Shown piece by piece: positions 43,497 through 52,759 of a stretch of 64,000 nt of DNA. Made by a program: the position numbers and the translations under genes. The notes under the pieces are model-generated. The model was given only the letters and a program-made list of their open reading frames with translations, was not told the DNA's origin and ran no database searches. Each line of letters starts with the position of its first letter. Position 1 is the first letter of the stretch. This DNA comes from Mycolicibacter sp. MU0102. Lineage in GTDB: Bacteria; Actinomycetota; Actinomycetes; Mycobacteriales; Mycobacteriaceae. The stretch lies in the NCBI RefSeq assembly GCF_963378105.1, contig NZ_OY726398.1, positions 372,001 to 436,000 on the forward strand, written 5' to 3'.

Positions 43497-44177
43497 ATGC
43501 GCATCGGGATCGCCGGCGCCGGCGCGGTGGGGCGATCCGTCGCACGAGAACTGATCGGCGACGGCCACCGGGTGCTGCTGATTGAGCGCAATCCGGCGCA
43601 CTACCAGCCCCATACCGTCCCGGAAGCCGAGTGGCTGCTGGCCGACGCCTGCGAGCTGAGCGCGCTGCGGGAATGCGGCATCGAGATCTGTGATGTGGTG
43701 ATCGCTGCCACCGGTGACGACAAGGCCAACCTGGCTACCGCGTTGCTGGCGAAAGCGGAGTTCGGAGTGGCCCGCGTAGTGGCCCGGGTCAACAACGCCC
43801 GCAACGAGCCGCTGTTCACCGAAGAGTGGGGCATCGACGTGGCGGTCTCCACCCCGCGGGCGATGGTCGCCGCGGTGGAGGGTGCCATCGATGTCGGCCA
43901 CCTGGTGCCGTTGATGGGCCTGCGGCGCGGTCAGGCCAGCCTGACGAAACTGACCCTGCCCGACGACAACCCGCTGATCGGTAGGCAGGTCTGTGACATT
44001 GTGCTGCCCGAGGGCGCCGCGTTGGTCGCGGTGCAGCGCGGTGACCGGGTGATCCTGCCCCGGGCGACCGAGGCGCTGCAGGCCGGCGACGAGATGCTCT
44101 TCGCCGCGGCCAGCGGGATCGACGACGAGGTCCGGGCGGTGGTGCACGGCGCACCCGCCGGCAGAAGGGCACATTGA
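43497..44177 (+). CDS. ceoC: TrkA/RCK potassium-uptake regulatory protein, CeoC-like
   Basis: A 226-residue soluble subunit with an RCK-N Rossmann domain (MRIGIAGAGAVGRSVARELI; acidic LLIER at the end of beta-2) and an RCK-C domain (LPDDNPLIGRQVCDIVLPEG). It resembles Rv2692 (CeoC). In M. tuberculosis a paired gene (ceoB) is adjacent; here no ceoB and no membrane TrkH/G are in the window. The K+/H+ antiporter is divergent. Start ATG follows GAGGGGAG. Confidence 0.85.
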   Translation: MRIGIAGAGAVGRSVARELIGDGHRVLLIERNPAHYQPHTVPEAEWLLADACELSALRECGIEICDVVIAATGDDKANLATALLAKAEFGVARVVARVNNARNEPLFTEEWGIDVAVSTPRAMVAAVEGAIDVGHLVPLMGLRRGQASLTKLTLPDDNPLIGRQVCDIVLPEGAALVAVQRGDRVILPRATEALQAGDEMLFAAASGIDDEVRAVVHGAPAGRRAH

Positions 44178-44202
44178 CGTCGTGCCGCCGCGGTGGGGAC
44201 CC

Positions 44203-45117
44203 ATGAGTACGGCGCCGAACGAGCAGGGTGACGCCGGGAGCTTGGCCAGCGGCGCCGGCGTCATGGCCACTGTGCTGGCGGCCGCACGGGCCGCGGCGGT
44301 GTCGCGCGAGCTGATCAACGACCCGTTCGCGGCGCCATTGGTGCACAAGGTCGGCCTGGAGTTCTGCATTCGGGTCGCCGACGGAGACCTCGACATCAGC
44401 CGGCTCGGCAACGATGGGGGATTTCCCCGCTTCGCGGAGTTCTCCGCGGCGCGAACTCTGTTCTTCGACGCGTTCTTCACCGATGCCGCCCGCGTGGGCA
44501 TCCGCCAGGCGGTGATCCTGGGCTCGGGGCTGGACACCCGCGCCTACCGACTGTGGTGGCCGCCGGAGACCATCGTCTACGAGGTCGACCATCCGCACGT
44601 CATGGACTTCAAGACCAGCACCATGCGGGCCTGGGACGCCATGCCGAGCGTCAATCGTCGCGCGATCGGTGTCGACTTACGCGGCGACTGGCCGGCTGCC
44701 CTGCGCCGGGTGGGTTTTGACGCCGCCGCGCCCACTGTGTGGGTCATCGAGGGGCTGCTGGTCTGGTACGTCCCCTCGGACGCGCAGAATCGCCTGCTCG
44801 ACGGTGTCACCGGACTCAGTGCGCCGGGCAGCCGGCTTGCCGCCGATCATGCGGTGCCGCCGAGCCGACCGCAGGCCGTACATCACGAGTCACTCGTCGA
44901 GCGGTGGCGCCGGCGTGGCCTGAGCCTGACCGGTCCCGGCCCGTTCTATTCCGGCGAGCACACCGACGTCGTGCGGCATCTCACCGAAAGTGGCTGGGCC
45001 ACCACTCAATCCGGTATCGCTGACCTGTTCGCGGCGGCTCGGCTGCCCCGGCTGTCCGACCGTGAGCTCGATGGCGCTCCGGCGGCTATCCGCTATGTTG
45101 CGGCCACCCGGCGCTGA
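44203..45117 (+). CDS. SAM-dependent methyltransferase (LCMT/PPM1-like)
   Basis: A 304-residue class I methyltransferase of the leucine-carboxyl-methyltransferase-like family that is expanded in mycobacteria. The SAM motif is VILGSGLDTRAYRLWWP, with VYEVDHPHVMDFK for the acidic ribose-binding residue, and the VIEGLLVWYVPSDAQN motif. Substrate unknown. ATG 44203 is preferred; a GTG at 44182 is in frame 21 bases upstream. It starts 25 bases after ceoC and reads the same way. Confidence 0.9.
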   Translation: MSTAPNEQGDAGSLASGAGVMATVLAAARAAAVSRELINDPFAAPLVHKVGLEFCIRVADGDLDISRLGNDGGFPRFAEFSAARTLFFDAFFTDAARVGIRQAVILGSGLDTRAYRLWWPPETIVYEVDHPHVMDFKTSTMRAWDAMPSVNRRAIGVDLRGDWPAALRRVGFDAAAPTVWVIEGLLVWYVPSDAQNRLLDGVTGLSAPGSRLAADHAVPPSRPQAVHHESLVERWRRRGLSLTGPGPFYSGEHTDVVRHLTESGWATTQSGIADLFAAARLPRLSDRELDGAPAAIRYVAATRR

Positions 45118-45127
45118 CCGGCCGACG

Positions 45128-45523
45128 TTATCCCGCCATGAATTCGGCGTAGGCAGAAGCCAACTCGGGCGGCAGGCCCGTGGTTTGGCATTGCCGTTGC
45201 GTCTCGCCGATGGGAGCCAGGATTCCACGCAGCTCGTAGTACTCCTGGGGGTGAGCAGTGAAGTAGCTGCGCACGTCGGCGGCGGCTTGCGGTCGCGGCG
45301 AGCTGATGGCCTGACTCACCACGGCGTTGGCGCCGGGGTGTGCTGCCAGGTACTGCTGCGCTGAACCCGTCACCGAGTTCACGGTGCCCGATACCCCGGC
45401 CGGACTGCAGTCCGGTGCAGCAGACGCCGACGGGGCGACAACCAGGGCAGCGGCGGTGGCGCCCAGCAGTCCGGCACCGAGGCCGAACCGACGAATCATG
45501 ATGAAGCCGTGGTCTTTCGACAT
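45128..45523 (-). CDS. secreted hemophore-like protein (Rv0203 type)
   Basis: A 131-residue exported protein. The signal peptide (MIRRFGLGAGLLGATAAAL within) ends near SASA, and the mature part is an all-helical domain with two Cys residues (APDCSPAG and RQCQTTGLP) likely in a disulfide. The central pattern QQYLAAHPGANAVVSQ and YFTAHPQEYYELRGIL matches the mycobacterial heme-binding hemophore family. It lacks adjacent MmpL3/MmpL11-type partner genes. ATG 45523 has an excellent GGAAGGA site. Heme binding is inferred from family resemblance. Confidence 0.8.
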   Translation of the reverse strand: MSKDHGFIMIRRFGLGAGLLGATAAALVVAPSASAAPDCSPAGVSGTVNSVTGSAQQYLAAHPGANAVVSQAISSPRPQAAADVRSYFTAHPQEYYELRGILAPIGETQRQCQTTGLPPELASAYAEFMAG

Positions 45524-45741
45524 GGATATTCCTTCCGGGTGGGTGAGTGCAATTCCCGTCCGGAGCCCAAGGTACGCGCGGCTGGAGTGCACGCCGTGTG
45601 TCCTGGGGCACAGCCATTGACGCTCGTGGCCATCGTTTCTGCACCCGTCGCACCTTTTGGCGGCAATTGCTCCACCAGTGCGGAGCGATTCGGTAAGACC
45701 CGCTCTTAATCTGCGGGATCAGCGCTTATCCGATCGTGACC

Positions 45742-46497
45742 TTAATGTTTGCTCGCACGGTCGATGGCGGCCTCAGCGGCTTCCTTGATCGGTCCATGCC
45801 AGACATCGCCGTGACCGGGCGCCAAGATCTCGGTCTCCAGCAGCGCCAGCGCATTGAGGCTGCGGAGACAGTCGTCCTGGCTGTAGCTGAAGAGCTCGGG
45901 CAATAGCTGCGGACCGGAGTGTGACAACACCGGATGACCGGTGATCAACGCGTCCCCACTGGCCAAAACGCCATCGACCAGATACGAGCAGTGCCCGCGG
46001 GTGTGGCCGGGGGTGGGGATGGCGACCGGCTGACCGGGCAGCCCCGCGGCGATCTCGCCGGTCAGCGCCTGCGCGGACGGAATGCCCTCCCGGTTCAGGC
46101 CGCCGCTGCGCACCACGTGCGCGCTCCACAGCGCCCAGCTCGGCCGCCATAGCCGCGGAGCCAATGCCAGTGGCGAAACCTGCTCCAGATACTCGCGTTT
46201 CGCGTGGCCGACTTCCTCAGCGTGGCAGTACACCGGGGTGCCGTGCGCCTTGGCGAGCCAGATCGCCGCCCCGAAATGGTCGACGTGGGCATGGGTGAGC
46301 AACACCGCGCGCACGTCGGCCGGGCGATAGCCCAGGGCGCCCAGCGACGCCAACACGTCGGTGCGATCGCCGGGATAGCCGGCGTCGATCAACATGACTC
46401 CGCTGTCATCGGTGACCAGCAGCCAGTTGACGGCTTCGCCGCGGGCCAAGTACACCCGCTCGGTCACCGGAACGAGCTCCACGAGCTTCTCACCCAT
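45742..46497 (-). CDS. metallo-beta-lactamase-fold hydrolase (Rv0406c-like)
   Basis: A 251-residue MBL-fold enzyme with the zinc motif LLTHAHVDHFGAA (H-x-H-x-D-H) and later ligands in TPGHTRGHCSYLV and LASGDALITGHP. Function is probably hydrolysis of a thioester, lactone or similar substrate. In M. tuberculosis Rv0406c is divergent from fgd1, as here with a 43-base gap. The frame is open far upstream, but the ATG at 46497 starts the conserved region and the extension would run into fgd1. Confidence 0.9.
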   Translation of the reverse strand: MGEKLVELVPVTERVYLARGEAVNWLLVTDDSGVMLIDAGYPGDRTDVLASLGALGYRPADVRAVLLTHAHVDHFGAAIWLAKAHGTPVYCHAEEVGHAKREYLEQVSPLALAPRLWRPSWALWSAHVVRSGGLNREGIPSAQALTGEIAAGLPGQPVAIPTPGHTRGHCSYLVDGVLASGDALITGHPVLSHSGPQLLPELFSYSQDDCLRSLNALALLETEILAPGHGDVWHGPIKEAAEAAIDRASKH

Positions 46498-46540
46498 GCC
46501 CGTGAGTTTAGAAAGGCGGCGGGAGAGTAGAAAAGGTGGA

Positions 46541-47551
46541 ATGGCGGAATTAAAACTCGGGTACAAGGCATCGGCGGAGCAGTTCGGACCGCGGGAGTTG
46601 GTGGAGCTCGGCGTTGCCGCCGAAGCGCATGGCATGGACAGCGCCACCGTCAGCGACCACTTCCAGCCCTGGCGCCATGAAGGTGGGCACGCCCCGTTCT
46701 CGCTGGCCTGGATGACCGCGGTCGGTGAGCGGACGAGCAAGATCCAGTTGGGCACCTCCGTGCTGACCCCGACATTCCGGTACAACCCGGCCGTCATCGC
46801 GCAGGCCTTCGCGACGATGAGCTGCCTGTATCCAGAACGGATCTTCCTGGGCGTCGGCACCGGGGAGGCCCTGAACGAGATCGCCACCGGCTTCACCGGC
46901 GAGTGGCCCGAGTTCAAGGAGCGGTTCGGTCGCCTGCGCGAGTCGGTGCGGCTGATGCGCGAACTGTGGCGTGGTGACCGGGTGGACTTTGACGGCGACT
47001 ACTACAAGCTCAAGGGGGCCTCGATCTACGACGTGCCGGAGTCGGGCGTGCCGGTCTATATCGCGGCCGGCGGGCCGGCGGTGGCGAAGTACGCCGGGCG
47101 CGTCGGTGACGGCTTCATCTGCACCTCCGGCAAGGGCGAGGAGCTCTACACCGAGAAGCTGATGCCGGCGGTGTTGGAAGGTGCGGCCGCCGCCGAGCGC
47201 GACGCCGCCGCGATCGACAAGATGATCGAGATCAAGATCTCCTATGACCCGGATCCCGACCTGGCGCTGAACAACACCCGCTTCTGGGCGCCGTTGTCAT
47301 TGACTGCCGAGCAGAAGCACTCCATCGACGACCCGATCGAGATGGAGAAAGCGGCCGACGCGCTGCCGATCGAGCAGATCGCCAAACGCTGGATCGTCGC
47401 CTCGGACCCGGACGAGGCGGTGGAGAAGGTCGGTGAGTACGTGCAGTGGGGGCTAAACCACCTGGTGTTCCATGCACCCGGCCACGACCAGCGCCGTTTC
47501 CTGGAGCTGTTCAAGACCGACCTGGAGCCGCGGCTGCGTCGGTTGGGCTGA
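46541..47551 (+). CDS. fgd1: F420-dependent glucose-6-phosphate dehydrogenase
   Basis: Luciferase-like (beta/alpha)8 enzyme that oxidises glucose-6-phosphate and makes reduced F420, the electron source for F420-dependent reductases including the activator of nitroimidazole prodrugs. The 336-residue length equals the M. tuberculosis enzyme. Characteristic segments are TVSDHFQPWRHEGGHAPFSL (cofactor contact), LGVGTGEALNEIATG and YIAAGGPAVAKYAGRVGDGF. ATG 46541 follows AAAAGGTGGA. The pta-ackA genes that follow fgd1 in M. tuberculosis are not present. Confidence 0.97.
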   Translation: MAELKLGYKASAEQFGPRELVELGVAAEAHGMDSATVSDHFQPWRHEGGHAPFSLAWMTAVGERTSKIQLGTSVLTPTFRYNPAVIAQAFATMSCLYPERIFLGVGTGEALNEIATGFTGEWPEFKERFGRLRESVRLMRELWRGDRVDFDGDYYKLKGASIYDVPESGVPVYIAAGGPAVAKYAGRVGDGFICTSGKGEELYTEKLMPAVLEGAAAAERDAAAIDKMIEIKISYDPDPDLALNNTRFWAPLSLTAEQKHSIDDPIEMEKAADALPIEQIAKRWIVASDPDEAVEKVGEYVQWGLNHLVFHAPGHDQRRFLELFKTDLEPRLRRLG

Positions 47552-47567
47552 GCCGCCGCAGGACCGG

Positions 47568-48008
47568 TCAGGCGTAGCCGCAACCGGGGTCGGGCGCATC
47601 CTCGAAGAGCGGTGCGCCGACCGGCAACAGGTACACGGCCTGCAGCACCACCGGGGTCGAACCCAGATTGCGGCCGATGTGCGCGTGTTCGGCGCCGCCG
47701 GGTTCGGTCATCGGATCGCCGGGTCCGTAGATGCCGTCGAGACTGCAGTCGGCGCGATTGTGGGTCAAGGTGCCTTGGCGCACGACGCCGAACACGGTGC
47801 CGTCGTGCCAATGCCAGCCGGTGCTGCCGCCGGGTTCGATGGTGATCTCCCGCAGGAAGTAGTCGCGGCCCTCGACTGCGGTCTGCGACAGGGTCACCCC
47901 GTTGGTCTGGTCGCTCGGCGTCGCGTTCGCCGGTGGCGCCCATACCAGTGCCAGTGTCAGTGCCACCGATATCGCCGAAGTACACCGAAGCCAGCTGGTC
48001 ACGGTCAC
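47568..48008 (-). CDS. secreted cupin-domain protein
   Basis: A 146-residue exported protein: a signal peptide to about NATP (residue 31) and a single cupin beta-barrel. The cupin motif G-W-H-W-H-D-G-T-V-F-G-V-V-R-Q-G and the second His-containing strand (EPGGAEHAHIG) suggest a metal-binding site. Function is unknown. The GTG start lies 5 bases after the pknG stop, so it is probably the last gene of the glnX-glnH-pknG operon. Confidence 0.8.
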   Translation of the reverse strand: MTVTSWLRCTSAISVALTLALVWAPPANATPSDQTNGVTLSQTAVEGRDYFLREITIEPGGSTGWHWHDGTVFGVVRQGTLTHNRADCSLDGIYGPGDPMTEPGGAEHAHIGRNLGSTPVVLQAVYLLPVGAPLFEDAPDPGCGYA

Positions 48009-48013
48009 CGAAT

Positions 48014-50293
48014 CTAGAAGGTACTCATCGGTCGCACCGCGTTGGCCGTGTCGACCAGCCGGTAGCGATGCTCCTGAGTGGGCGCCAGCCGGGCCAGTGC
48101 GCGCAGTGCCATCTCCACACCGAGCCGCAGCCCGTGTTCGGTGAACGGGAAACCCAGGATGTGGTTCGTGCTGGCCTCGTGTTCGGTCAGCCAGTCCATC
48201 GCCGCGCCCAGCACCAGCGCCCGGATCTGCAACACTCGCGGTTCGGTGTCCGGCAGCGCCTCTACCCGGCGAGCGGCATCACGGATCTGAGCCTCGGTGA
48301 TATCGCTGGACGAGCGTCCCGACAGCAGCGTCACCGCACTGGTCAACCGCGCGGTGGTGAAATGCCTTGAGGTAGCAGGGACTTCGTCGAGGGTGCGAAC
48401 CGCCGCGGTCCGGTCGCCTTCCACCGAGAGGGCGCGAGCCAGACCGAAGGCGGCCGAGATCACGCTGTCGTCGGTGTGCCACACCGATTCGTAGAAGCTG
48501 CGCTCGTCGTCGGTTCCGGCCAGCTCGGCGGTGGCGGCCAGCGCCATCTTCGGCGCCAGCTCGCCGGGGAACATGTCGAGCACCTCGGTGAAATCTTTGC
48601 GGGCAGCCTCGTAGTCGCCGGTGAGTAATTCGGCCACGCCGCGGAACCACACCAACCGCCATCGCCAACCCACCTGCTCGGCCAGCTCGTCGAGCTTGCT
48701 GGTGGCCTTGGTGACGTTGCCGAGGTCGAGCAGTGCCCGCACCTCCATCAGCGGCAGGCCGATGGACTCCGACAAGTCGATGCCATCGGACTCCAGCGAG
48801 CTGTTGCGCACCGCGCGCAGCGAATCCAGGGTCTGCACCGGTTCGCTGAGCTCCATCGACGACAACAGCGGGGCGGCAACATCAGACGGGTCGATCAGCG
48901 GCACCTGCAAGGCGGTCACGATCTCACGGGCCGTCAGGTTCTGGGAGTGCACATGCCCGTCCAGGTAGACGTCGGTGTGCGCGACCAGGAGGTGCTCGCC
49001 GAAGGTGGACCGCGAACGGGTGAACACCGTCGACAGGCCGGGTCGCGGCGTCCCGGTGTCGCGGGCGACCACTTCGCGCAGCACGCCCATCAGCTGCGCG
49101 GACATCTCCTCGGCAGAGCTGAACCGCCGGCGCGGGTCGGGATCGATCGCCCGGCGCAGCAGCCGGCGGTAGGAGTCGTACTTCTTCAGCACCGGGTCGT
49201 CGTCGGGCAGCCCGTCGACGTAGCGGCCGTCACGGGTGCGCAGCTTGAGCGTCAGCGCGGCCAGGGTCCGGCCCACGGTGTAGATGTCGGTGGCCACGGT
49301 CGGACCGGTGCGAACGATGTCGGGCGCCTGAAATCCCGGTGTGCCGTAGAGGTATCCGAACGAGTTGATGCGTGCCACCGCGCCGAGGTCGATCAGCTTC
49401 AGCTGCTCCTCGGTGAGCACGATGTTCTCCGGCTTGAGGTCGTTGTAGACCAGGCCCAGTGAATGCAGATAGCCCAGGGCGGGAAGGATTTCCAGCATGT
49501 AGGCGATGGCCTGGGCGACCGGCAGCCGGGTGCCGCGGCGCTGTTTGAGCGACTGTCCGCCGACGTACTCCATCACGATGTAGCCGACCGGGTCGCCGTG
49601 GGAGTCCGGATGCTGGACGAAGTTGAAGATCTTGACGATCGACGGGTGGGTCACCTCGGCGAGGAACTGCCGCTCGGCCATGGCGATGGCCTGCGCTTCG
49701 GCATCACCGGAATGCACCAGGCCCTTGAGCACCACCGGGCGCTCGTTGACGTTGTGGTCGACCGCCAGATACACCCAGCCCAGACCGCCGTGGGCCACGC
49801 AGCCCTTGATCTCGTACTGGCCGGCCACCATATCGCCGGGTTTCAGCTGCGGCAGAAAGGAATACGGACTGCCGCAGTGCGGACACCAGCCTTCGGAGGC
49901 GCCCTTGGCGTCCCCGGTGGACCGGCCCACCGGCCGGCCGCAGTTCCAGCAGAAGCGCTTGGACTCGGCGACCTCCGGATTGTCCATGAGCGCGGCGAGG
50001 GGGTCGATCGGGGGAACCCGGGGAATCTCCACCAGGCCACCGCCCAACCGCCGCCGCGGAGCGACGGGGCGCACCACTGCCGTCTCATGGGATTCGGCCG
50101 AGCTCGCGGAGTTCGAGCCCTCCCGGGGGCGGAAGATCGCTTGGGTCGACATCGGCCGGCGTACCGACGACGACTCGGCCAACACGTCCGCGCGCTGGGT
50201 GACCGGACCGTCGTCGTCCAACTCGGTGGCGGGCTGTTCTGCGTCGCTGCGCTCTTCAGCGTCGCTGCGCTCCGCATCGTCCTCGCGCGCCAT
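48014..50293 (-). CDS. pknG: serine/threonine protein kinase G
   Basis: Soluble kinase of 759 residues that phosphorylates the FHA protein GarA and so controls 2-oxoglutarate/glutamate metabolism. Domain order: a disordered N-terminus (with a 6-residue ERSDAE tandem repeat at about residues 8-19), a rubredoxin-like domain with two CxxC pairs (CWNC at 115-118, CPHC at 137-140), kinase lobes with catalytic Lys190 and Asp285 (VVLKGL, YNDLKPEN), and C-terminal TPR repeats. ATG 50293 overlaps the glnH stop (ATGA). The N-terminus here is somewhat variable but all key residues are intact. Confidence 0.97.
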   Translation of the reverse strand: MAREDDAERSDAEERSDAEQPATELDDDGPVTQRADVLAESSSVRRPMSTQAIFRPREGSNSASSAESHETAVVRPVAPRRRLGGGLVEIPRVPPIDPLAALMDNPEVAESKRFCWNCGRPVGRSTGDAKGASEGWCPHCGSPYSFLPQLKPGDMVAGQYEIKGCVAHGGLGWVYLAVDHNVNERPVVLKGLVHSGDAEAQAIAMAERQFLAEVTHPSIVKIFNFVQHPDSHGDPVGYIVMEYVGGQSLKQRRGTRLPVAQAIAYMLEILPALGYLHSLGLVYNDLKPENIVLTEEQLKLIDLGAVARINSFGYLYGTPGFQAPDIVRTGPTVATDIYTVGRTLAALTLKLRTRDGRYVDGLPDDDPVLKKYDSYRRLLRRAIDPDPRRRFSSAEEMSAQLMGVLREVVARDTGTPRPGLSTVFTRSRSTFGEHLLVAHTDVYLDGHVHSQNLTAREIVTALQVPLIDPSDVAAPLLSSMELSEPVQTLDSLRAVRNSSLESDGIDLSESIGLPLMEVRALLDLGNVTKATSKLDELAEQVGWRWRLVWFRGVAELLTGDYEAARKDFTEVLDMFPGELAPKMALAATAELAGTDDERSFYESVWHTDDSVISAAFGLARALSVEGDRTAAVRTLDEVPATSRHFTTARLTSAVTLLSGRSSSDITEAQIRDAARRVEALPDTEPRVLQIRALVLGAAMDWLTEHEASTNHILGFPFTEHGLRLGVEMALRALARLAPTQEHRYRLVDTANAVRPMSTF

Positions 50294-51279
50294 CAGTCCG
50301 AATACCTCGGTGTCGGTGGCACCGGCGCCGGCCCCAGCACCGTCAACCACTTGCGGTACAAAGTGTTCCACGTGCCGTCGCGGCGGATGCGCTCCAGCGT
50401 TCCGTTGACGAAACGCACCAGCCCGGTGTTGTTCAGGTTGATCCCAATCCCGTACGGCTCTTCGTCCATGCTCGGTCCGACGATGTGCAGATACGGGTCC
50501 TGCGACATCAGGCCGGCCAAGATCGAGTCGTCGGTGCTGACGGCGTCGACCTGACGCTGTTGCAGCGCCACCAGGCAGTCGGCCCAGTTCACCACCGAAA
50601 CGATGATCGGGGCCGGGGTGATGTTGCGGATCCGCCGCAGCGAGGTGGTGCCCTGCGCTACACAGACCCGCTTGCCGGACAGGTCCGCGGCTTGGCGGAT
50701 CGCAGAGTCGCGCGGGACCAGCAGTCGCTGATTGGCCACCAGGTACACCGTCGAAAAATTCACCAGCTCACGTCGGCCGCAGGTGATGCTCATGGTCTTG
50801 ACCACGATATCGACTTCGGACTTCTGCAGGGCCGCGATCCGTTCGGCCGACGCCAGGATTCGGTACTCGACCTGCGACGGGGTGCCGAAGATGTCGCGGG
50901 CCACCTCGCCGGCGATGTCGACGTCGAAACCAGTGATCTCACCGGTGATCGGGTCGCGGAAGCTGAACAGGTTGCTGCCGATGTCCAGTCCGACGATCAG
51001 TCGGCCCCGATGGCGGATCTTGGCCACCGCCGCATCAGCCTCGGCCTTGTTGTGGAAGGGGCGCAGGCTGGCGGTGGCGTCGCAATCCGCGGTGCGCGGT
51101 TCGGGCGGTCGCGGTGCCTCCGGCGCCAACTCCTCCATACCGGCCGGGGTGGGTGGTGGCAGCGTCGGCATCGCGGTCGCGGTCACGAATTCGGTTCGCC
51201 CGCAGCCGGTCAGGCCGGACAGCACTAATGCGGCGCTCAGTGCGCACAGCAGCAACCTGGGCCGACGGTGGATCATCAT
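50293..51279 (-). CDS. glnH: GlnH, aspartate/glutamate-sensing lipoprotein
   Basis: Solute-binding protein of 328 residues anchored to the outer face of the membrane. The lipobox is LSGLTGC; the mature domain is a type 2 periplasmic-binding fold (LIVGLDIGSNLFSFRDP, RVCVAQGTTSLRRI). In mycobacteria GlnH binds Asp/Glu and signals through GlnX to PknG. ATG 51279 overlaps the glnX stop, giving a length equal to M. tuberculosis GlnH. Its stop overlaps the pknG start, so the three are coupled. Confidence 0.95.
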   Translation of the reverse strand: MMIHRRPRLLLCALSAALVLSGLTGCGRTEFVTATAMPTLPPPTPAGMEELAPEAPRPPEPRTADCDATASLRPFHNKAEADAAVAKIRHRGRLIVGLDIGSNLFSFRDPITGEITGFDVDIAGEVARDIFGTPSQVEYRILASAERIAALQKSEVDIVVKTMSITCGRRELVNFSTVYLVANQRLLVPRDSAIRQAADLSGKRVCVAQGTTSLRRIRNITPAPIIVSVVNWADCLVALQQRQVDAVSTDDSILAGLMSQDPYLHIVGPSMDEEPYGIGINLNNTGLVRFVNGTLERIRRDGTWNTLYRKWLTVLGPAPVPPTPRYSD

Positions 51280-52595
51280 CTGTACTCGTTCAGTCGAGGC
51301 CACAACCCGAGCGCGACGGCGATTGCGGCACCCATGCTGAGTACCGCGCCCCCGACCGGGGCCACCGACAGTACCCGGCGGGCGTTGAGGACATCGCCGC
51401 GCAGCTGATTGCGACTGTGCTGCAGCGCCTTGTCCAGGGCCGCGTCGAGTTGGTCGAACGCCGGCGTCGAGTCGTCGCCGCTGCCGCCCAGCGCGACCTG
51501 GGTGGCGGCCCGGTAGTTGCCGACGCTGATGTAGGCGTTCATCCGGTCATTGGCCTGCCGCCACCGGGCCAGCAGCTGCCCGGCGTTGGCCAGGTCTGCC
51601 TTGTCCACCGCGTCGCCACGCTCCAGATACCCCTGCAGCTGCTCCTGCATGGTGTCGATGCGCTGGTAGAAGGTCTGCTTGCGGGTCTCCTCGTCGCCGC
51701 GCCGGATCAGCGACAGGGTCTCGTCGGCACGTGCCTGCTGCGCGGTGATCGCCAGATTGGTGATCTCCTTGAGCGACTCGGCGCCGGTGTCCTTGGCGGT
51801 GCGGCTGCCCGCGGTGGAGATCACCAGCACCGTTCCGACCCAGATAATCATCAGCAGAATCGCCAGACCACCGGCGACCAACCCGGGGTTGATCCGGCGC
51901 CGGGTGTGCCGGGCCAGCCAACGGTGAGCAAACGCGCCGAACAGCACAGTGGTCGCCACCACCAGGATCACCGGGGCCGGCACCCTCGTTGACGCCGTGG
52001 TCTGCACGTCCACGGTCGCCGAAGTGGCCTGGTAGAGGCGCTGGGCGTCGGGAAGGATCGTGTGCTGCATCAGCTCGGAGGCTTCCGACAGGTATGACGA
52101 GCCGACCGGATCACCCGAGCGGTTATTGGTTCGCGCGGTCTCGATCAGCCCGGTGTAGACGGCCAGCTGCGCATTGATTCGCCCCAGTAGTTGCAGCAGT
52201 GGCTCGTCGTCCAGACCGCCGGAGGCCCTGGTCACCGCCACCGCGGCGGCGGTGATGGCCTGTTCGTAGCGTTCCCGCACCGCCCGCGGTTCGCCTTGGG
52301 CGATGAATGCGGTAGCTGCTGCGGCGTCGGCGACCGACAGCGTGGTGTAGAGCTGCCCGGCGGCATACGCCAACGGCTCGGTGTGGTCGAGCACCGTGGT
52401 CAGGGTGTTCTGCCGATTGTTGATCGTGGTGGCGGTGGCGAAGGCGCTGATGCCGCCGAGGGCGGCGAGGATCAGTCCGATGGCCAGAATCCGGCCGGGG
52501 GTGGTGGTGAAGAACCACCAGCGGGGTCTGGCCGGTTCGGTCGGCGACCGTAACCCCGCCGGCTCGGTTGACGGGTGCGCCAACTCAACGGTCAC
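51276..52595 (-). CDS. glnX: GlnX, membrane signal transducer of the PknG pathway
   Basis: A 439-residue membrane protein. It has hydrophobic helices at about residues 36-58 (ILAIGLILAALGGISAFATA), 205-225 and 236-262, and near the C-terminus; long helical extracytoplasmic segments between them resemble sensor domains. GlnX is reported to relay GlnH ligand binding to PknG. The N-terminus is Pro-rich and cytoplasmic. Gene order and length equal M. tuberculosis Rv0412c. GTG or ATG start at 52595; mutT3 is divergent. Confidence 0.93.
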   Translation of the reverse strand: MTVELAHPSTEPAGLRSPTEPARPRWWFFTTTPGRILAIGLILAALGGISAFATATTINNRQNTLTTVLDHTEPLAYAAGQLYTTLSVADAAAATAFIAQGEPRAVRERYEQAITAAAVAVTRASGGLDDEPLLQLLGRINAQLAVYTGLIETARTNNRSGDPVGSSYLSEASELMQHTILPDAQRLYQATSATVDVQTTASTRVPAPVILVVATTVLFGAFAHRWLARHTRRRINPGLVAGGLAILLMIIWVGTVLVISTAGSRTAKDTGAESLKEITNLAITAQQARADETLSLIRRGDEETRKQTFYQRIDTMQEQLQGYLERGDAVDKADLANAGQLLARWRQANDRMNAYISVGNYRAATQVALGGSGDDSTPAFDQLDAALDKALQHSRNQLRGDVLNARRVLSVAPVGGAVLSMGAAIAVALGLWPRLNEYR

Positions 52596-52759
52596 GTCTG
52601 TTCAGGCTCCATCCCTGCGGCTGATCGCGGCACCAACGATAATAAAGGGATTCTAAGAGCGTGGGTGGTGTCTGCGTGGCCTCTCGCGCCGGTTGGTGTC
52701 GAAACCGTCGCGTGATCTCGCCAGAACCGAGACCTTGCTCGTCCCGATACGCTTCCAGC

